Assembly: GCF_002897295.1 (NCBI RefSeq) | Contig: NZ_BEXF01000006.1 | Location: 124,001 to 188,000, forward strand | Length of the DNA: 64,000 bases | Source: Brevibacillus reuszeri | Lineage (GTDB): Bacteria > Bacillota > Bacilli > Brevibacillales > Brevibacillaceae | Reading direction: 5' to 3' | Shown here: piece by piece, positions 1 to 7,445 of the stretch | Numbering within the stretch: the stretch's first letter is position 1 | How the letters are laid out: every line of letters begins with the position of its first letter | Position numbers and translations under genes: made by a program | The notes under the pieces: generated by a model | Told to the model about the DNA's origin: nothing | Database searches by the model: none | The model's input: only the letters and a program-made list of their open reading frames with translations

Positions 1-1
1 A

Positions 2-136
2 CCAGGAGGATGGAGCTATATTGGGAGAGGGGATAGTAATGGAACTGGATCAGAATATACTACCATCTATGTGTATGCACTCGGTGGAGATGACAACCTA
101 GGCGCTGATGCAATAAGAGTTCGAGAAAATTATTAA
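2..136 (+). CDS. C-terminal end of a truncated protein (5' end outside window)
   Basis: An open frame runs from the window edge to the TAA at 134-136. It encodes about 44 residues rich in Gly, Asp and Tyr and ends in RVRENY. The composition fits an extracellular beta-rich protein, but the piece is too short to assign. The next gene starts 21 bases on with its own ribosome binding site. The beginning of the gene lies outside the window. Confidence 0.5.
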   Translation, partial: PGGWSYIGRGDSNGTGSEYTTIYVYALGGDDNLGADAIRVRENY

Positions 137-157
137 TTACAGGGAGGTAACATAATT

Positions 158-988
158 TTGAAGCGACTATCTATTATAGCAATTCCTATTCTTACGATTA
201 TGCTTTTAGGTGCTCAATTTAACGGTGGAGAAGGTTTAGCAAATGCTGCAAGCAAAAAAGTAGATATTAAAGAAAAAATGTTAAATTCAATTGATTATTA
301 CGAGTATGTAGAAGGTGTCTTTACGTATGATATTGGTGAAAAGAAATACAAAGCAGAGTTTTCTGTTCAGGAAGGTAGCAATCCAGGAAGTCGTACTCTT
401 GTCAAAGATTCTTCTGGACAAAAAGTGCAGGAATTGATTGCTGACGATGACAATAATGTCCTACAATTAAACACAATGGCTAAAACTTACGTGAAAATGA
501 AAAGTTCGAAAGTCAAAGAAATACCAAAAGGTGATCGAGTAAAAAAAGACAAGAGTCCTGATGGTAAAGAGATAAATGAATATATTTACCGACAAGACCC
601 TGCAAATGCTCTCATAGCGAAAACTGTAACATTTCCGCAGGAATATGCTTTTTGGTTAGATGATGAATCTCAAAATTATGAAATTCTTGGTGAAGAAAAG
701 CTATTGGAAAGAAACTCAGTTGTTATCTCCGGAGACCTATCTGAATATTTGGCAAAGAAATTAAATTCAACTTCTTTTAAAATGTGGGTTGATGAAGAAA
801 CCGGGGTTCTATTAAAATTAATTACATTAAATAAAGATAATAAGATCGAAAATAGCATTGAAGTTTTAGAGATTAATTTTGACACGAAGCTTGCCAAAAC
901 TGCGCAAAAAAACTTTGATACAGATGACACCAAAGGGTATAAACAGATAAAGTTTGACACAAAAAAACCAGAGAAAACAAAAAAGTGA
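158..988 (+). CDS. Exported protein of unknown function, LolA/MucB-like
   Basis: A 276-residue protein starting at TTG, chosen because AGGGAGG lies at 141-147. The first 32 residues form a signal peptide (KR, hydrophobic core, cleavage near ANA-A). The body is Lys/Asp rich. Near residues 205-245 it has a segment with FKMWVDEETGVLLK that recurs in the lipoprotein at 1838-2764 as FRFWVDKDTGILIK, so the two are paralogues. This W-V-D-x-x-T-G-x-L pattern resembles bacterial LolA/MucB-type beta folds that bind lipids or sense envelope stress. That family link is inference from pattern alone. No enzyme motif is visible. Confidence 0.7.
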   Translation: MKRLSIIAIPILTIMLLGAQFNGGEGLANAASKKVDIKEKMLNSIDYYEYVEGVFTYDIGEKKYKAEFSVQEGSNPGSRTLVKDSSGQKVQELIADDDNNVLQLNTMAKTYVKMKSSKVKEIPKGDRVKKDKSPDGKEINEYIYRQDPANALIAKTVTFPQEYAFWLDDESQNYEILGEEKLLERNSVVISGDLSEYLAKKLNSTSFKMWVDEETGVLLKLITLNKDNKIENSIEVLEINFDTKLAKTAQKNFDTDDTKGYKQIKFDTKKPEKTKK

Positions 989-1051
989 TTGTTTAAATTC
1001 AATTAAACCACAGATTAACCAACCTTACTTCTTCAAAAATGGAGAGTAAGG

Positions 1052-1579
1052 TTGGTTAAACTCATTAGTAGAGGTGAGTTATTCATAAAAAAGCAGTGGT
1101 TGTCCTACATCCTAGTCTTGAGTATCCCTACTTTAATTGTAGCTTTAATTTTCAGTCAAAATAACAATGAATCAAAACCTCAACTCGAAACTGTTTCTGG
1201 CTATCAAGAGGAGAAAACAGATCTAGATTTAATGAATCCACTATGGGAGCAAGATGACAAAGCTATTGAATTAGATGAAAGGAACTATATAATCCATGAT
1301 GGATTTTATTATGTTCCTATTGATGAAGAGGTCAATGAATCGCAGTTAGATACAATCCTCGGTACAGTGACTAGAATAGGAGAATGGGAGGATAGGCGCG
1401 AAGGAGATACCAGACAGTATATACCGGGTACCAAATACTACAGTATAAAAGGAATAAAAGATAAGGATAAAATTGCGATAGAAATACTTTGGCATACAAT
1501 TTATGAACATAAAATTCTAAAATATCAAGTGATGGAAAGAGAAAAACCTATATCAGAGACACCTCAACATGGACGGTAA
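1052..1579 (+). CDS. Single-pass membrane-anchored hypothetical protein
   Basis: A 175-residue product starting at TTG, with GGAG at 1041-1044 as a modest ribosome binding site. Residues 15-35 form one hydrophobic membrane segment preceded by Lys/Arg, so the acidic remainder should lie outside the cell. I recognise no family. It sits between two paralogous exported proteins in the same direction, which suggests an envelope-related group, but the gaps of 63 and 258 bases mean co-transcription is unproven. Confidence 0.55.
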   Translation: MVKLISRGELFIKKQWLSYILVLSIPTLIVALIFSQNNNESKPQLETVSGYQEEKTDLDLMNPLWEQDDKAIELDERNYIIHDGFYYVPIDEEVNESQLDTILGTVTRIGEWEDRREGDTRQYIPGTKYYSIKGIKDKDKIAIEILWHTIYEHKILKYQVMEREKPISETPQHGR

Positions 1580-1837
1580 AGGTAGAGCATATATCTATAT
1601 GTGTGCTGATTTAGCATTTTCAGCTTAAGCTATTTATTTTTGGAATCGATTAAGATTAAATGTAGCCTGGCAGAATGTCCAATAAGGTTTCGAAAACATT
1701 GTCTTTAACCAAGCAAACTGTCGATTTTAGGTCCTACAGATTCGAAGTACAATTCAGATGTGAAATCACTTATCACAGTATATTGGAAACCGTTATTCGA
1801 ATGATAAAAGATGATTAGGTTACTAGGAGGAGGCATT
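1580..1837 (+). other. Intergenic stretch with a possible gene remnant
   Basis: No complete gene is seen in these 258 bases. From 1709 to the TGA at 1802-1804 a 31-codon open frame without a start codon ends in VYWKPLFE. It could be the tail of a decayed gene or chance. The last bases carry AGGAGGAGG (1825-1833), the ribosome binding site of the next lipoprotein. Confidence 0.25.
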
Positions 1838-2764
1838 ATGAAACATTCTGTTACTATGACGTTGTTTCTTGCCTTTATAATAAGCGGTTGTACAGATACA
1901 AATGCAATAAACGATAATCATTCAGATCAGCCAATAGAAAATACTAAAATGATAGAAGCTGAAGTTTCTGTTCAACGGTCCGACACACAACAACAACAGA
2001 TTAATAAAGTAGAGGCACGTAATGAACAAGAAACAATATATGGACCACCTAAAAAAGAGGAAAATTACAACGATATGACAAAAAAGGAAGTATTAACAAA
2101 GCTTCTAAATACCGTTGATCACTTTGATACAGCAATGGGGAAGTTTGAACTCTTAAGAAACGGGAAAAAGGTGCAGGTTGAATATCAACTGAGTTTAACC
2201 AAAATGTCGGGTGGATTCAGTAAGGTAACTATAGATGAATCAAGCTCAAAAGATCCTAAAGTTCAATATATTTATTACAAAGACGGTATTTTATGGAGAA
2301 CTGACGAAAAAAAGCAGTCATACGACATGATAAAATACTCAGTAAATAATAAATCAGAGTCAATTACTCCAGAAGAGGCATTTAGTGTAGATAGTGAAGG
2401 AAATAATGTTACAACATACCGTGAACGTCCACCTATTGGCTTAGCTCAAGTTTCTCTGTTTCCTTACGAACTAGCATCTAACTATACAAGGGTATATGGA
2501 GACTGGGAAGTTGAAAAACAAAATGAAGATGTGTTGGGTCATAATACAATAGTGTTGAAAGGAACACTAAACAACTATGCCTCTATTAAGCAAGGAGCGA
2601 AAACATTCCGTTTTTGGGTCGATAAAGATACAGGGATTCTTATTAAATACGAATTATACGATGAAAATAGTGTAGTTGTTAACTACATGCACTCAATAGA
2701 ACTTCAGGTAAACGTCCCAATTGATACAAAAGAATTCGAGCCAAAAACAGCTAAATTAAATTAA
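1838..2764 (+). CDS. Lipoprotein, paralogue of the exported protein at 158-988
   Basis: A 308-residue protein. The ATG at 1838 is preferred over an upstream in-frame ATG (1811) because AGGAGGAGG lies just before it and the N-terminus is then a clean lipoprotein signal, with lipobox IISGC and Cys18 as the lipidation site. A Gln/Asn-rich linker (about residues 20-80) leads to a domain resembling the paralogue upstream, including W-V-D-K-D-T-G near residue 270. The protein should be anchored on the outer face of the membrane. The function is unknown; a LolA/RseB-like lipid-binding or envelope-sensing role is only a guess. A hairpin terminator follows at 2845. Confidence 0.7.
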   Translation: MKHSVTMTLFLAFIISGCTDTNAINDNHSDQPIENTKMIEAEVSVQRSDTQQQQINKVEARNEQETIYGPPKKEENYNDMTKKEVLTKLLNTVDHFDTAMGKFELLRNGKKVQVEYQLSLTKMSGGFSKVTIDESSSKDPKVQYIYYKDGILWRTDEKKQSYDMIKYSVNNKSESITPEEAFSVDSEGNNVTTYRERPPIGLAQVSLFPYELASNYTRVYGDWEVEKQNEDVLGHNTIVLKGTLNNYASIKQGAKTFRFWVDKDTGILIKYELYDENSVVVNYMHSIELQVNVPIDTKEFEPKTAKLN

Positions 2765-2844
2765 AGGGCTATGAATGAATTGTGGTCAGCATTACAGCAT
2801 GAATTCATTTTAATTTATCGAAGCATTGCGTCGCTCGTCATCAT

Positions 2845-2896
2845 AAAACGCTATCCTTTCGTTAGTCTATCTACCGAGAGAATAGCGTTTTTGTTT
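2845..2896 (+). terminator. Intrinsic terminator after the lipoprotein gene
   Basis: Stem AAAACGCTAT (2845-2854) pairs with ATAGCGTTTT (2882-2891) and runs into a T-rich tail. Confidence 0.7.
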
Positions 2897-3087
2897 TGAG
2901 GATCATGTCGAAGCGATGTGGCTCATGCTGCAACAGGAAAAACGGAATGACAGACAAACCTATTGCAAGAATCGAACAATCTTTCACTATTAACAGGTCA
3001 GCCTATTAGTGAGCTGCAAGAGAAGTGAGTCTCCTGATTTCTTATAAAAAAGCAGAAAATTCAAGTTTATCTGAATATTAAATCTTT
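2897..3087 (+). other. Intergenic stretch upstream of the sigma-54 promoter
   Basis: There is no supported gene in these 191 bases. TGCAAGA occurs twice (near 2962 and 3014). This is the distance range where a sigma-54 activator would bind for the promoter at 3088, but the motif found upstream of the other sigma-54 promoters of this window is not present. Confidence 0.3.
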
Positions 3088-3103
3088 TGGCACGCCGCTT
3101 GCT
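3088..3103 (+). promoter_or_regulatory. Sigma-54 promoter of the peptide-binding protein gene
   Basis: TGGCACGCCGCTTGCT matches the sigma-54 consensus TGGCAC-N5-TTGCW exactly, with GG and GC at the required spacing. Transcription should start near 3114, giving a leader of about 180 bases before the ATG at 3298. The expected activator-binding site upstream was not identified. Confidence 0.75.
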
Positions 3104-3156
3104 TGTGTAGAAAAGTGCATATGGTCCAAACGTTTTCAATCGAAAGGAGGCTTCAT

Positions 3157-3180
3157 ATGAATCTGGTAGCTAACATCTAG
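3157..3180 (+). CDS. Seven-codon leader minigene (MNLVANI)
   Basis: ATG at 3157 is preceded by a near-perfect AAAGGAGG (3143-3150) with 6-base spacing and ends at TAG after seven codons. It lies in the predicted leader of the downstream peptide-binding lipoprotein gene. The strong initiation signal for so short a frame is what makes it notable. It could be a translated leader peptide that controls the downstream gene, or the remnant of a deleted gene. No terminator or alternating hairpins were obvious between it and 3298. Confidence 0.4.
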   Translation: MNLVANI

Positions 3181-3297
3181 CGAGGAGAAAAGATAGAGAG
3201 CTCACATCTCGGCCACATCCTCGAAATAGTTAGGGGAAATAATCGTTATTGGACAGTATAACCATTCCTTCACAAAGAAAAAGGGGGTCAATCATTC

Positions 3298-4968
3298 ATG
3301 AAGTTACGAAAAGGGTGGAAGCTGCTTAGCTCAGCAGCTCTGGCAACTGTTCTTGCTGTGACAGGCTGCAGTCAAACGGTAGCTCCGACGCAGCCAGGCA
3401 CAGAGACTACTAAGGGACAGGCGCCGCAAGATGACGGTGGACAAGCTGACATGACCGCGATGCTAAGACTCAATTTGAAGACGGAACCACCTTCTCTCGA
3501 TCCGCCAAAAGGTTTTGACACCACATCCAATGAAGTGTTGAATGCCACCATGGAAGGTTTGGCACGTCTGGACAAGGATCACAAGCCACAACCAGCGATG
3601 GCAGAAAAATGGACCGTGAGCGAGGATGGAAAAACCTACACGTTCACTCTGCGTGACAGCAAATGGTCCAATGGAGATCCGGTTACTGCACAGGATTTTG
3701 AATTCGCTTTCAAGCGCATCCTTGATCCGAACAATGCATTCCCTTCCGCTTTCCTTGCATACTACATTGCGGGTGCAGAAGAGTACAACACTGGCAAAGG
3801 GAATGCAGACGCAGTTTTGGTGAAAGCGCTAGATGACAAGACACTGGAAGTGAAACTCGACGCCCCGGCAGGCTTCTTTACGCACATCCTCACCCAGCCG
3901 ACTTTCTTCCCAGTAAATAAGAAGGTCGTCGAGAGTAATCCGAAATGGGCTGAAAATGCTTCGAGTCTTGTAACCAACGGACCATTCAAAATGGAGGATT
4001 GGGTGCATGACCAGTCTATCAAAATCGTCAAGAATGATGGCTATTGGGACAAGGATTCCGTGAAGTTAGCGGGAATTAACTGGGTCATGGTGAATGATGA
4101 AAATACCCAGTACCAAATGTATAAAACAGGTCAGCTAGATAAGGTGTCAAGCGTCCCGAATGACATGAAAAAGCAGTTGATTGACTCTGGCGAAGCCAAA
4201 GTAGAATCAGACGCATCGATCTATTACTATCGTATGAACACAAAGATGCCCCCATTTAACAACGTGAACATCCGCAAGGCTTTTGCGCTCGCCATCGATC
4301 GCCAATCGTTGATCGACAACGTCGTACAAGGCAAACAAACTCCGGCTTTGGCCCACGTACCATACGGCTTCCCTGAGCCTGCAGGCGGTGATTTCCGCGA
4401 AAAGGGCGGGGAGTACCTAAAGGACAACGACATCGAACAAGCAAAAGCACTGTTGAAAAAAGGCATGGAAGAGGAGGGATGGACTACTCTGCCACCGGTA
4501 ACCATGACCTACAATACGAGTGATGGACATAAGTCGATCGCACAGGTACTGCAAGAAATGTACAAGAAAAACCTCGGCGTAGATGTAAAGCTGGAAAACA
4601 AAGAATGGAAAGTGTTCCTGTCTGACCAGCGCGCTCGTAATTTGCAGTTCTCCCGATCAACGATTCCTGCAGACTATGGCGACCCGATCAACTACCTGGA
4701 GCTGTATGTAACCGATCACCCAGGAAACCGGATCAACTACAGCAATAAAGAATACGACACACTGGTAGAAAAAATCCGCAACACAGGAGATGAGACGGCG
4801 CGTTTCAAATTGATGCATGACGCGGAGAAAATATTTATGGATGACATGCCGCTCGTGCCGATCTACTTCGCTACAAAAATATTCATGGATCAACCAAATG
4901 TAAAAGGCATCATTCGTCACCCTGTTGGAACGACAGACTACAAGTGGGCAGAGGTCAGAAAAAAATAG
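3298..4968 (+). CDS. Oligopeptide ABC transporter substrate-binding lipoprotein
   Basis: A 556-residue extracytoplasmic solute-binding protein of family 5 (OppA/DppE type). The signal peptide ends in lipobox AVTGC with Cys24. The body shows the family signature of Leu-Asp-Pro near the start of the mature domain (PPSLDPPKG), YTFTLRD near residue 120 and the C-terminal MPLVPIYF segment. It would bind peptides outside the membrane and deliver them to a permease. No permease or ATPase genes are adjacent, so it is an orphan receptor that must use a transporter encoded elsewhere. AAAGGGGG precedes the ATG. A sigma-54 promoter about 200 bases upstream suggests control by nitrogen or amino-acid supply. 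Confidence 0.9.
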   Translation: MKLRKGWKLLSSAALATVLAVTGCSQTVAPTQPGTETTKGQAPQDDGGQADMTAMLRLNLKTEPPSLDPPKGFDTTSNEVLNATMEGLARLDKDHKPQPAMAEKWTVSEDGKTYTFTLRDSKWSNGDPVTAQDFEFAFKRILDPNNAFPSAFLAYYIAGAEEYNTGKGNADAVLVKALDDKTLEVKLDAPAGFFTHILTQPTFFPVNKKVVESNPKWAENASSLVTNGPFKMEDWVHDQSIKIVKNDGYWDKDSVKLAGINWVMVNDENTQYQMYKTGQLDKVSSVPNDMKKQLIDSGEAKVESDASIYYYRMNTKMPPFNNVNIRKAFALAIDRQSLIDNVVQGKQTPALAHVPYGFPEPAGGDFREKGGEYLKDNDIEQAKALLKKGMEEEGWTTLPPVTMTYNTSDGHKSIAQVLQEMYKKNLGVDVKLENKEWKVFLSDQRARNLQFSRSTIPADYGDPINYLELYVTDHPGNRINYSNKEYDTLVEKIRNTGDETARFKLMHDAEKIFMDDMPLVPIYFATKIFMDQPNVKGIIRHPVGTTDYKWAEVRKK

Positions 4969-4978
4969 GAAGATATAT

Positions 4979-5020
4979 GAAGACAAGAGCTCTGTTATTA
5001 GGAAGCTCTTGTCTTCATTT
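4979..5020 (+). terminator. Intrinsic terminator after the peptide-binding protein gene
   Basis: A perfect 13-bp stem (4979-4991 with 5004-5016, core AAGACAAGAGCT) is followed by ATTTTAC. Confidence 0.85.
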
Positions 5021-5277
5021 TACTTTCTGGAGCGAGCGAGAAAGAAAAAACAGCAGCCTTTTTGCGAAATAGGTCTTACAGCGTAATATCCAAGTCCTTC
5101 AGCTTTCAGCATACTCTCCCGATAGCTTTCCTTGATCCCCATTTCGATTTTTTCCTCGTCGGATACCCATTCCACCGAGCGATCGTCCATACACTCCAAG
5201 ACAATCCGCTTGATGAAGTCTGCGGCTTGTCGCTGTTTTTGATCGCCAGGATCAACCAAAATCGCAAAACGCTCCAA
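5020..5277 (-). CDS. Small hypothetical protein, start uncertain
   Basis: An 85-residue frame on the reverse strand whose codon usage looks coding, with Glu/Lys/Asp-rich helices (KQRQAADFIKRIVLE) and ending LARSRK. The only usable start is TTG at 5277, because an in-frame stop lies 5 codons upstream, and no clear ribosome binding site precedes it. It may therefore be a 5'-truncated remnant. It borders the decayed creatininase gene, which supports a locally degenerating region. The family was not recognised. Confidence 0.4.
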   Translation of the reverse strand: MERFAILVDPGDQKQRQAADFIKRIVLECMDDRSVEWVSDEEKIEMGIKESYRESMLKAEGLGYYAVRPISQKGCCFFFLARSRK

Positions 5278-5367
5278 TGAAACCGACTTTTAAAGAAGCG
5301 AACGGTCGGTATATCGCTTGTCACTTGTACGAATAAAATAGCCTGTTTTCCTAAGGAGGATGTACGA

Positions 5368-5624
5368 ATGACGTCAACGAACTATATGAAAGAGATGAGC
5401 TGGACCGCCTTTGTCGAGCGCACCACGGAAACAGGGAGGTACCTAAGCAAAAAGATCTCTTTCCCGAAATAATAAAATATTCCCGTTATTCTACAAAAAC
5501 AGAGTCGGGCGTCATTGGCAATTCTACAGCAGCAACGAGTCAAAAGGGCGAGGTGCATGTCCAGCGTTCCGTCGATCGGATCGTTCATTTTTTGCATGAT
5601 ACATGGGACATTCCTCATTCCTAG
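5368..5624 (+). pseudogene. Creatininase-family gene with core deleted and frame shifted
   Basis: TAAGGAGG at 5351-5358 precedes ATG 5368, and the first 22 codons read like a creatininase N-terminus (MKEMSWTAFVERTTET). That frame stops at 5470. From about 5430 a different frame continues to TAG 5622-5624 and reads like the family C-terminus (SGVIGNSTAATSQKGE then an amphipathic helix). Family members are roughly 250 residues; only about 85 codons remain. The metal-binding centre (GSTEQHGPH, HAGExETS) is gone. I infer an internal deletion of about 150 codons with a frame change. It lies 48 bases upstream of the nitrilase and probably once shared its transcript. Confidence 0.6.
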
Positions 5625-5671
5625 TACATAGTAAGTGGTCACTGCGCTCGATGTAGACAGGAGGATTACTG

Positions 5672-6622
5672 ATGACAATAAGTGAAAATCAGGTGAGAGT
5701 GGCTGTTGTGCAAGCATCCCCAGTGATCATGAATTTGACAGAGTCGATCGAAAAGCTACGCACGTTGACATCAGATGCGGCCAATCAGGGAGCCAAACTA
5801 GTGCTGTTCCCGGAAGCTTTTCTTTCCGCATACCCAAGAGGACTCACCTTTGGATCCAAGATTGGAAGTCGTTCTGAAAAGGGACGAGAAGACTGGTATC
5901 GGTATTGGGAAAGTTCTCTCGCTGTACCAAGCGCAGAAACTGATCAACTTGCTAAAATAGCAAAGGACTATGCGGTGTATCTCGTCGTAGGGGTAACGGA
6001 AAAAGATCATGGCTCTGGTACGCTCTATTGCAGCGTTCTTCATTTCGGACCGGATGGTACATTACTCGGAAAGCACCGTAAATTAAAGCCTACCGGAATC
6101 GAGCGGCTTGTTTGGGGGGAAGGAGACGGGAGCACACTGCCTGTTTTCGAAACGCCGCATGGGAAAATGGGGAGCTTGATCTGCTGGGAAAATTACATGC
6201 CCTTGGCACGAATGGCTATGTACAGTAAAGGTGTGGAGCTCTATTTGGCACCAACGGCGGATTCCAGAGAAGTGTGGCAATCGACTATCCGCCATATCGC
6301 TTTGGAGGGACGTTGCTTCGTTTTGTCTTGTAATCAATTCGTTACGAAGGATATGTACCCGACTGATTTGGCTTGCTACGACGAGCTGGAATCTGAGCCA
6401 GAAGTAATGTGCAGTGGCGGAAGCGCTATCGTAGGACCACTCGGAAACTATGTGGTAGAACCTGTTTATGGAAAAGAAGACATCTTGCTTGCTGATCTCG
6501 ATTTAAGCCAAATTGTGAAAAGCCGTCTCGATTTTGATGTGAATGGGCATTACTCCAGACCGGATGTGTTCCAGCTCAGCATCGATGAGAGACCGCGTAC
6601 CAATACAAAAAGAGATGAGTAG
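5672..6622 (+). CDS. Nitrilase-family carbon-nitrogen hydrolase
   Basis: A 316-residue cytoplasmic enzyme of the nitrilase branch. The catalytic triad is visible: Glu48 in FPEAF, Lys139 in the HRKLKP segment, and Cys171 in LICWENY, with the nitrilase-specific RLVWGEGDG following the Lys. Such enzymes hydrolyse nitriles to acids and ammonia, and some also make amides. The substrate cannot be read from sequence; aryl-acetonitriles and aliphatic nitriles are both possible. AGGAGG lies 8 bases before the ATG. The gene follows a decayed creatininase gene and is closed by the terminator at 6640. Confidence 0.88.
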   Translation: MTISENQVRVAVVQASPVIMNLTESIEKLRTLTSDAANQGAKLVLFPEAFLSAYPRGLTFGSKIGSRSEKGREDWYRYWESSLAVPSAETDQLAKIAKDYAVYLVVGVTEKDHGSGTLYCSVLHFGPDGTLLGKHRKLKPTGIERLVWGEGDGSTLPVFETPHGKMGSLICWENYMPLARMAMYSKGVELYLAPTADSREVWQSTIRHIALEGRCFVLSCNQFVTKDMYPTDLACYDELESEPEVMCSGGSAIVGPLGNYVVEPVYGKEDILLADLDLSQIVKSRLDFDVNGHYSRPDVFQLSIDERPRTNTKRDE

Positions 6623-6639
6623 CGAGTAACAAAAGAAAA

Positions 6640-6697
6640 GACAACCATTTGCATGACAGCTCCTTGTTTGGAGTGACAGTAGATGGTTGTCCTTCTT
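6640..6697 (+). terminator. Terminator between convergent nitrilase and TetR genes
   Basis: Stem GACAACCAT (6640-6648) pairs with ATGGTTGTC (6683-6691), with an inner hairpin and a CTTCTTT tail. The A-rich left flank could let it work in both directions. Confidence 0.7.
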
Positions 6698-6712
6698 TAT
6701 AATGTACATCGT

Positions 6713-7333
6713 TCACTCTACGTACAACCCACCGGTATACATCGCAGTTAGATTCCGAGCGATCTCACATACCGAATGGTTATACTCATTTCGGACGATG
6801 TCCCACAAATACATTTCGTTTGCAAAAAACCATCCTCTGGCGATCAAGATGTGGTCAACATCCTTGCGAGCTAGGCCGTTTTGCTGGGAATAGACGATAT
6901 CCTGCGAAATGTGCATGATAAATCGCTCACGAATTTCTTTCCATTTCTGATTCACATCATCGGATAGCCGTATGCCTTCCTCAATCACTTGCATCATGGC
7001 ACGCTCCTGATTCGCCATTTCGAGAAAAAGTCCCGCCTGTTTTTCAATCATCGCACAAGCCTCTTCTTTTGTTCGGGGGTGGAACGGCAGCTGCGCAATG
7101 GCATAAAACTGGTTCATGACCTCATCCATTAAGTGGATCAGAATTTCGTCTTTTCCGGTGAAATGCAGATAGGCAGTGCCATATCCGGTTTCAGCCTTTT
7201 TTATAATCTGCGTAATCGTCGCTTTTTGAAAGCCATGCTCGATAAAAACGTCTCGTGCAGCGCTAAGCAGCTTAGCCCTGGTCTTAAGGGACCGTTGTTT
7301 TCTTGCAGAGGCTTGCTCATTAGATGGATTCAT
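6713..7333 (-). CDS. TetR/AcrR-family repressor, probable regulator of kynU
   Basis: A 206-residue regulator. The ATG at 7333 (MNPSNEQ) is chosen because GGAAGGA lies 6 bases upstream; longer readings run through the operator. Residues 13-60 form the TetR DNA-binding domain (ARDVFIEHGFQKATITQII, then GYGTAYLHFTGKDEIL). The C-terminal ligand domain is family specific. It is divergent from kynureninase with about 110 bases between starts, and a double palindrome at 7362-7394 sits between them. It very likely represses itself and kynU; a tryptophan-pathway metabolite is the natural inducer guess. Confidence 0.85.
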   Translation of the reverse strand: MNPSNEQASARKQRSLKTRAKLLSAARDVFIEHGFQKATITQIIKKAETGYGTAYLHFTGKDEILIHLMDEVMNQFYAIAQLPFHPRTKEEACAMIEKQAGLFLEMANQERAMMQVIEEGIRLSDDVNQKWKEIRERFIMHISQDIVYSQQNGLARKDVDHILIARGWFFANEMYLWDIVRNEYNHSVCEIARNLTAMYTGGLYVE

Positions 7334-7361
7334 GTCGAGTCCTTCCATTTCTTTGATTTGT

Positions 7362-7394
7362 AACTGACACGATGTCATTGACATGATGTCAGTT
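7362..7394. promoter_or_regulatory. Double palindromic operator between the tetR-type gene and kynU
   Basis: Two copies of TGACA-N3-TGTCA (7365-7377 and 7379-7391), whose centres are 14 bases apart, are themselves nested in a larger inverted repeat AACTGACA...TGTCAGTT. This is the form expected for a site binding two TetR dimers. Confidence 0.75.
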
Positions 7395-7445
7395 ATAGAA
7401 TATTCTAAATTCATTAGTGAAATCAAGTCAAAAAGGGTGGTTACG

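Noticed and set aside
676-1002. A 108-residue minus-strand frame
   Set aside because: It is antisense to the exported-protein gene with Phe/Ser-rich composition and no initiation signal.
5062-5280. A 72-residue + strand frame
   Set aside because: Its sequence is the reverse reading of a better coding-like frame on the minus strand and it has no ribosome binding site.
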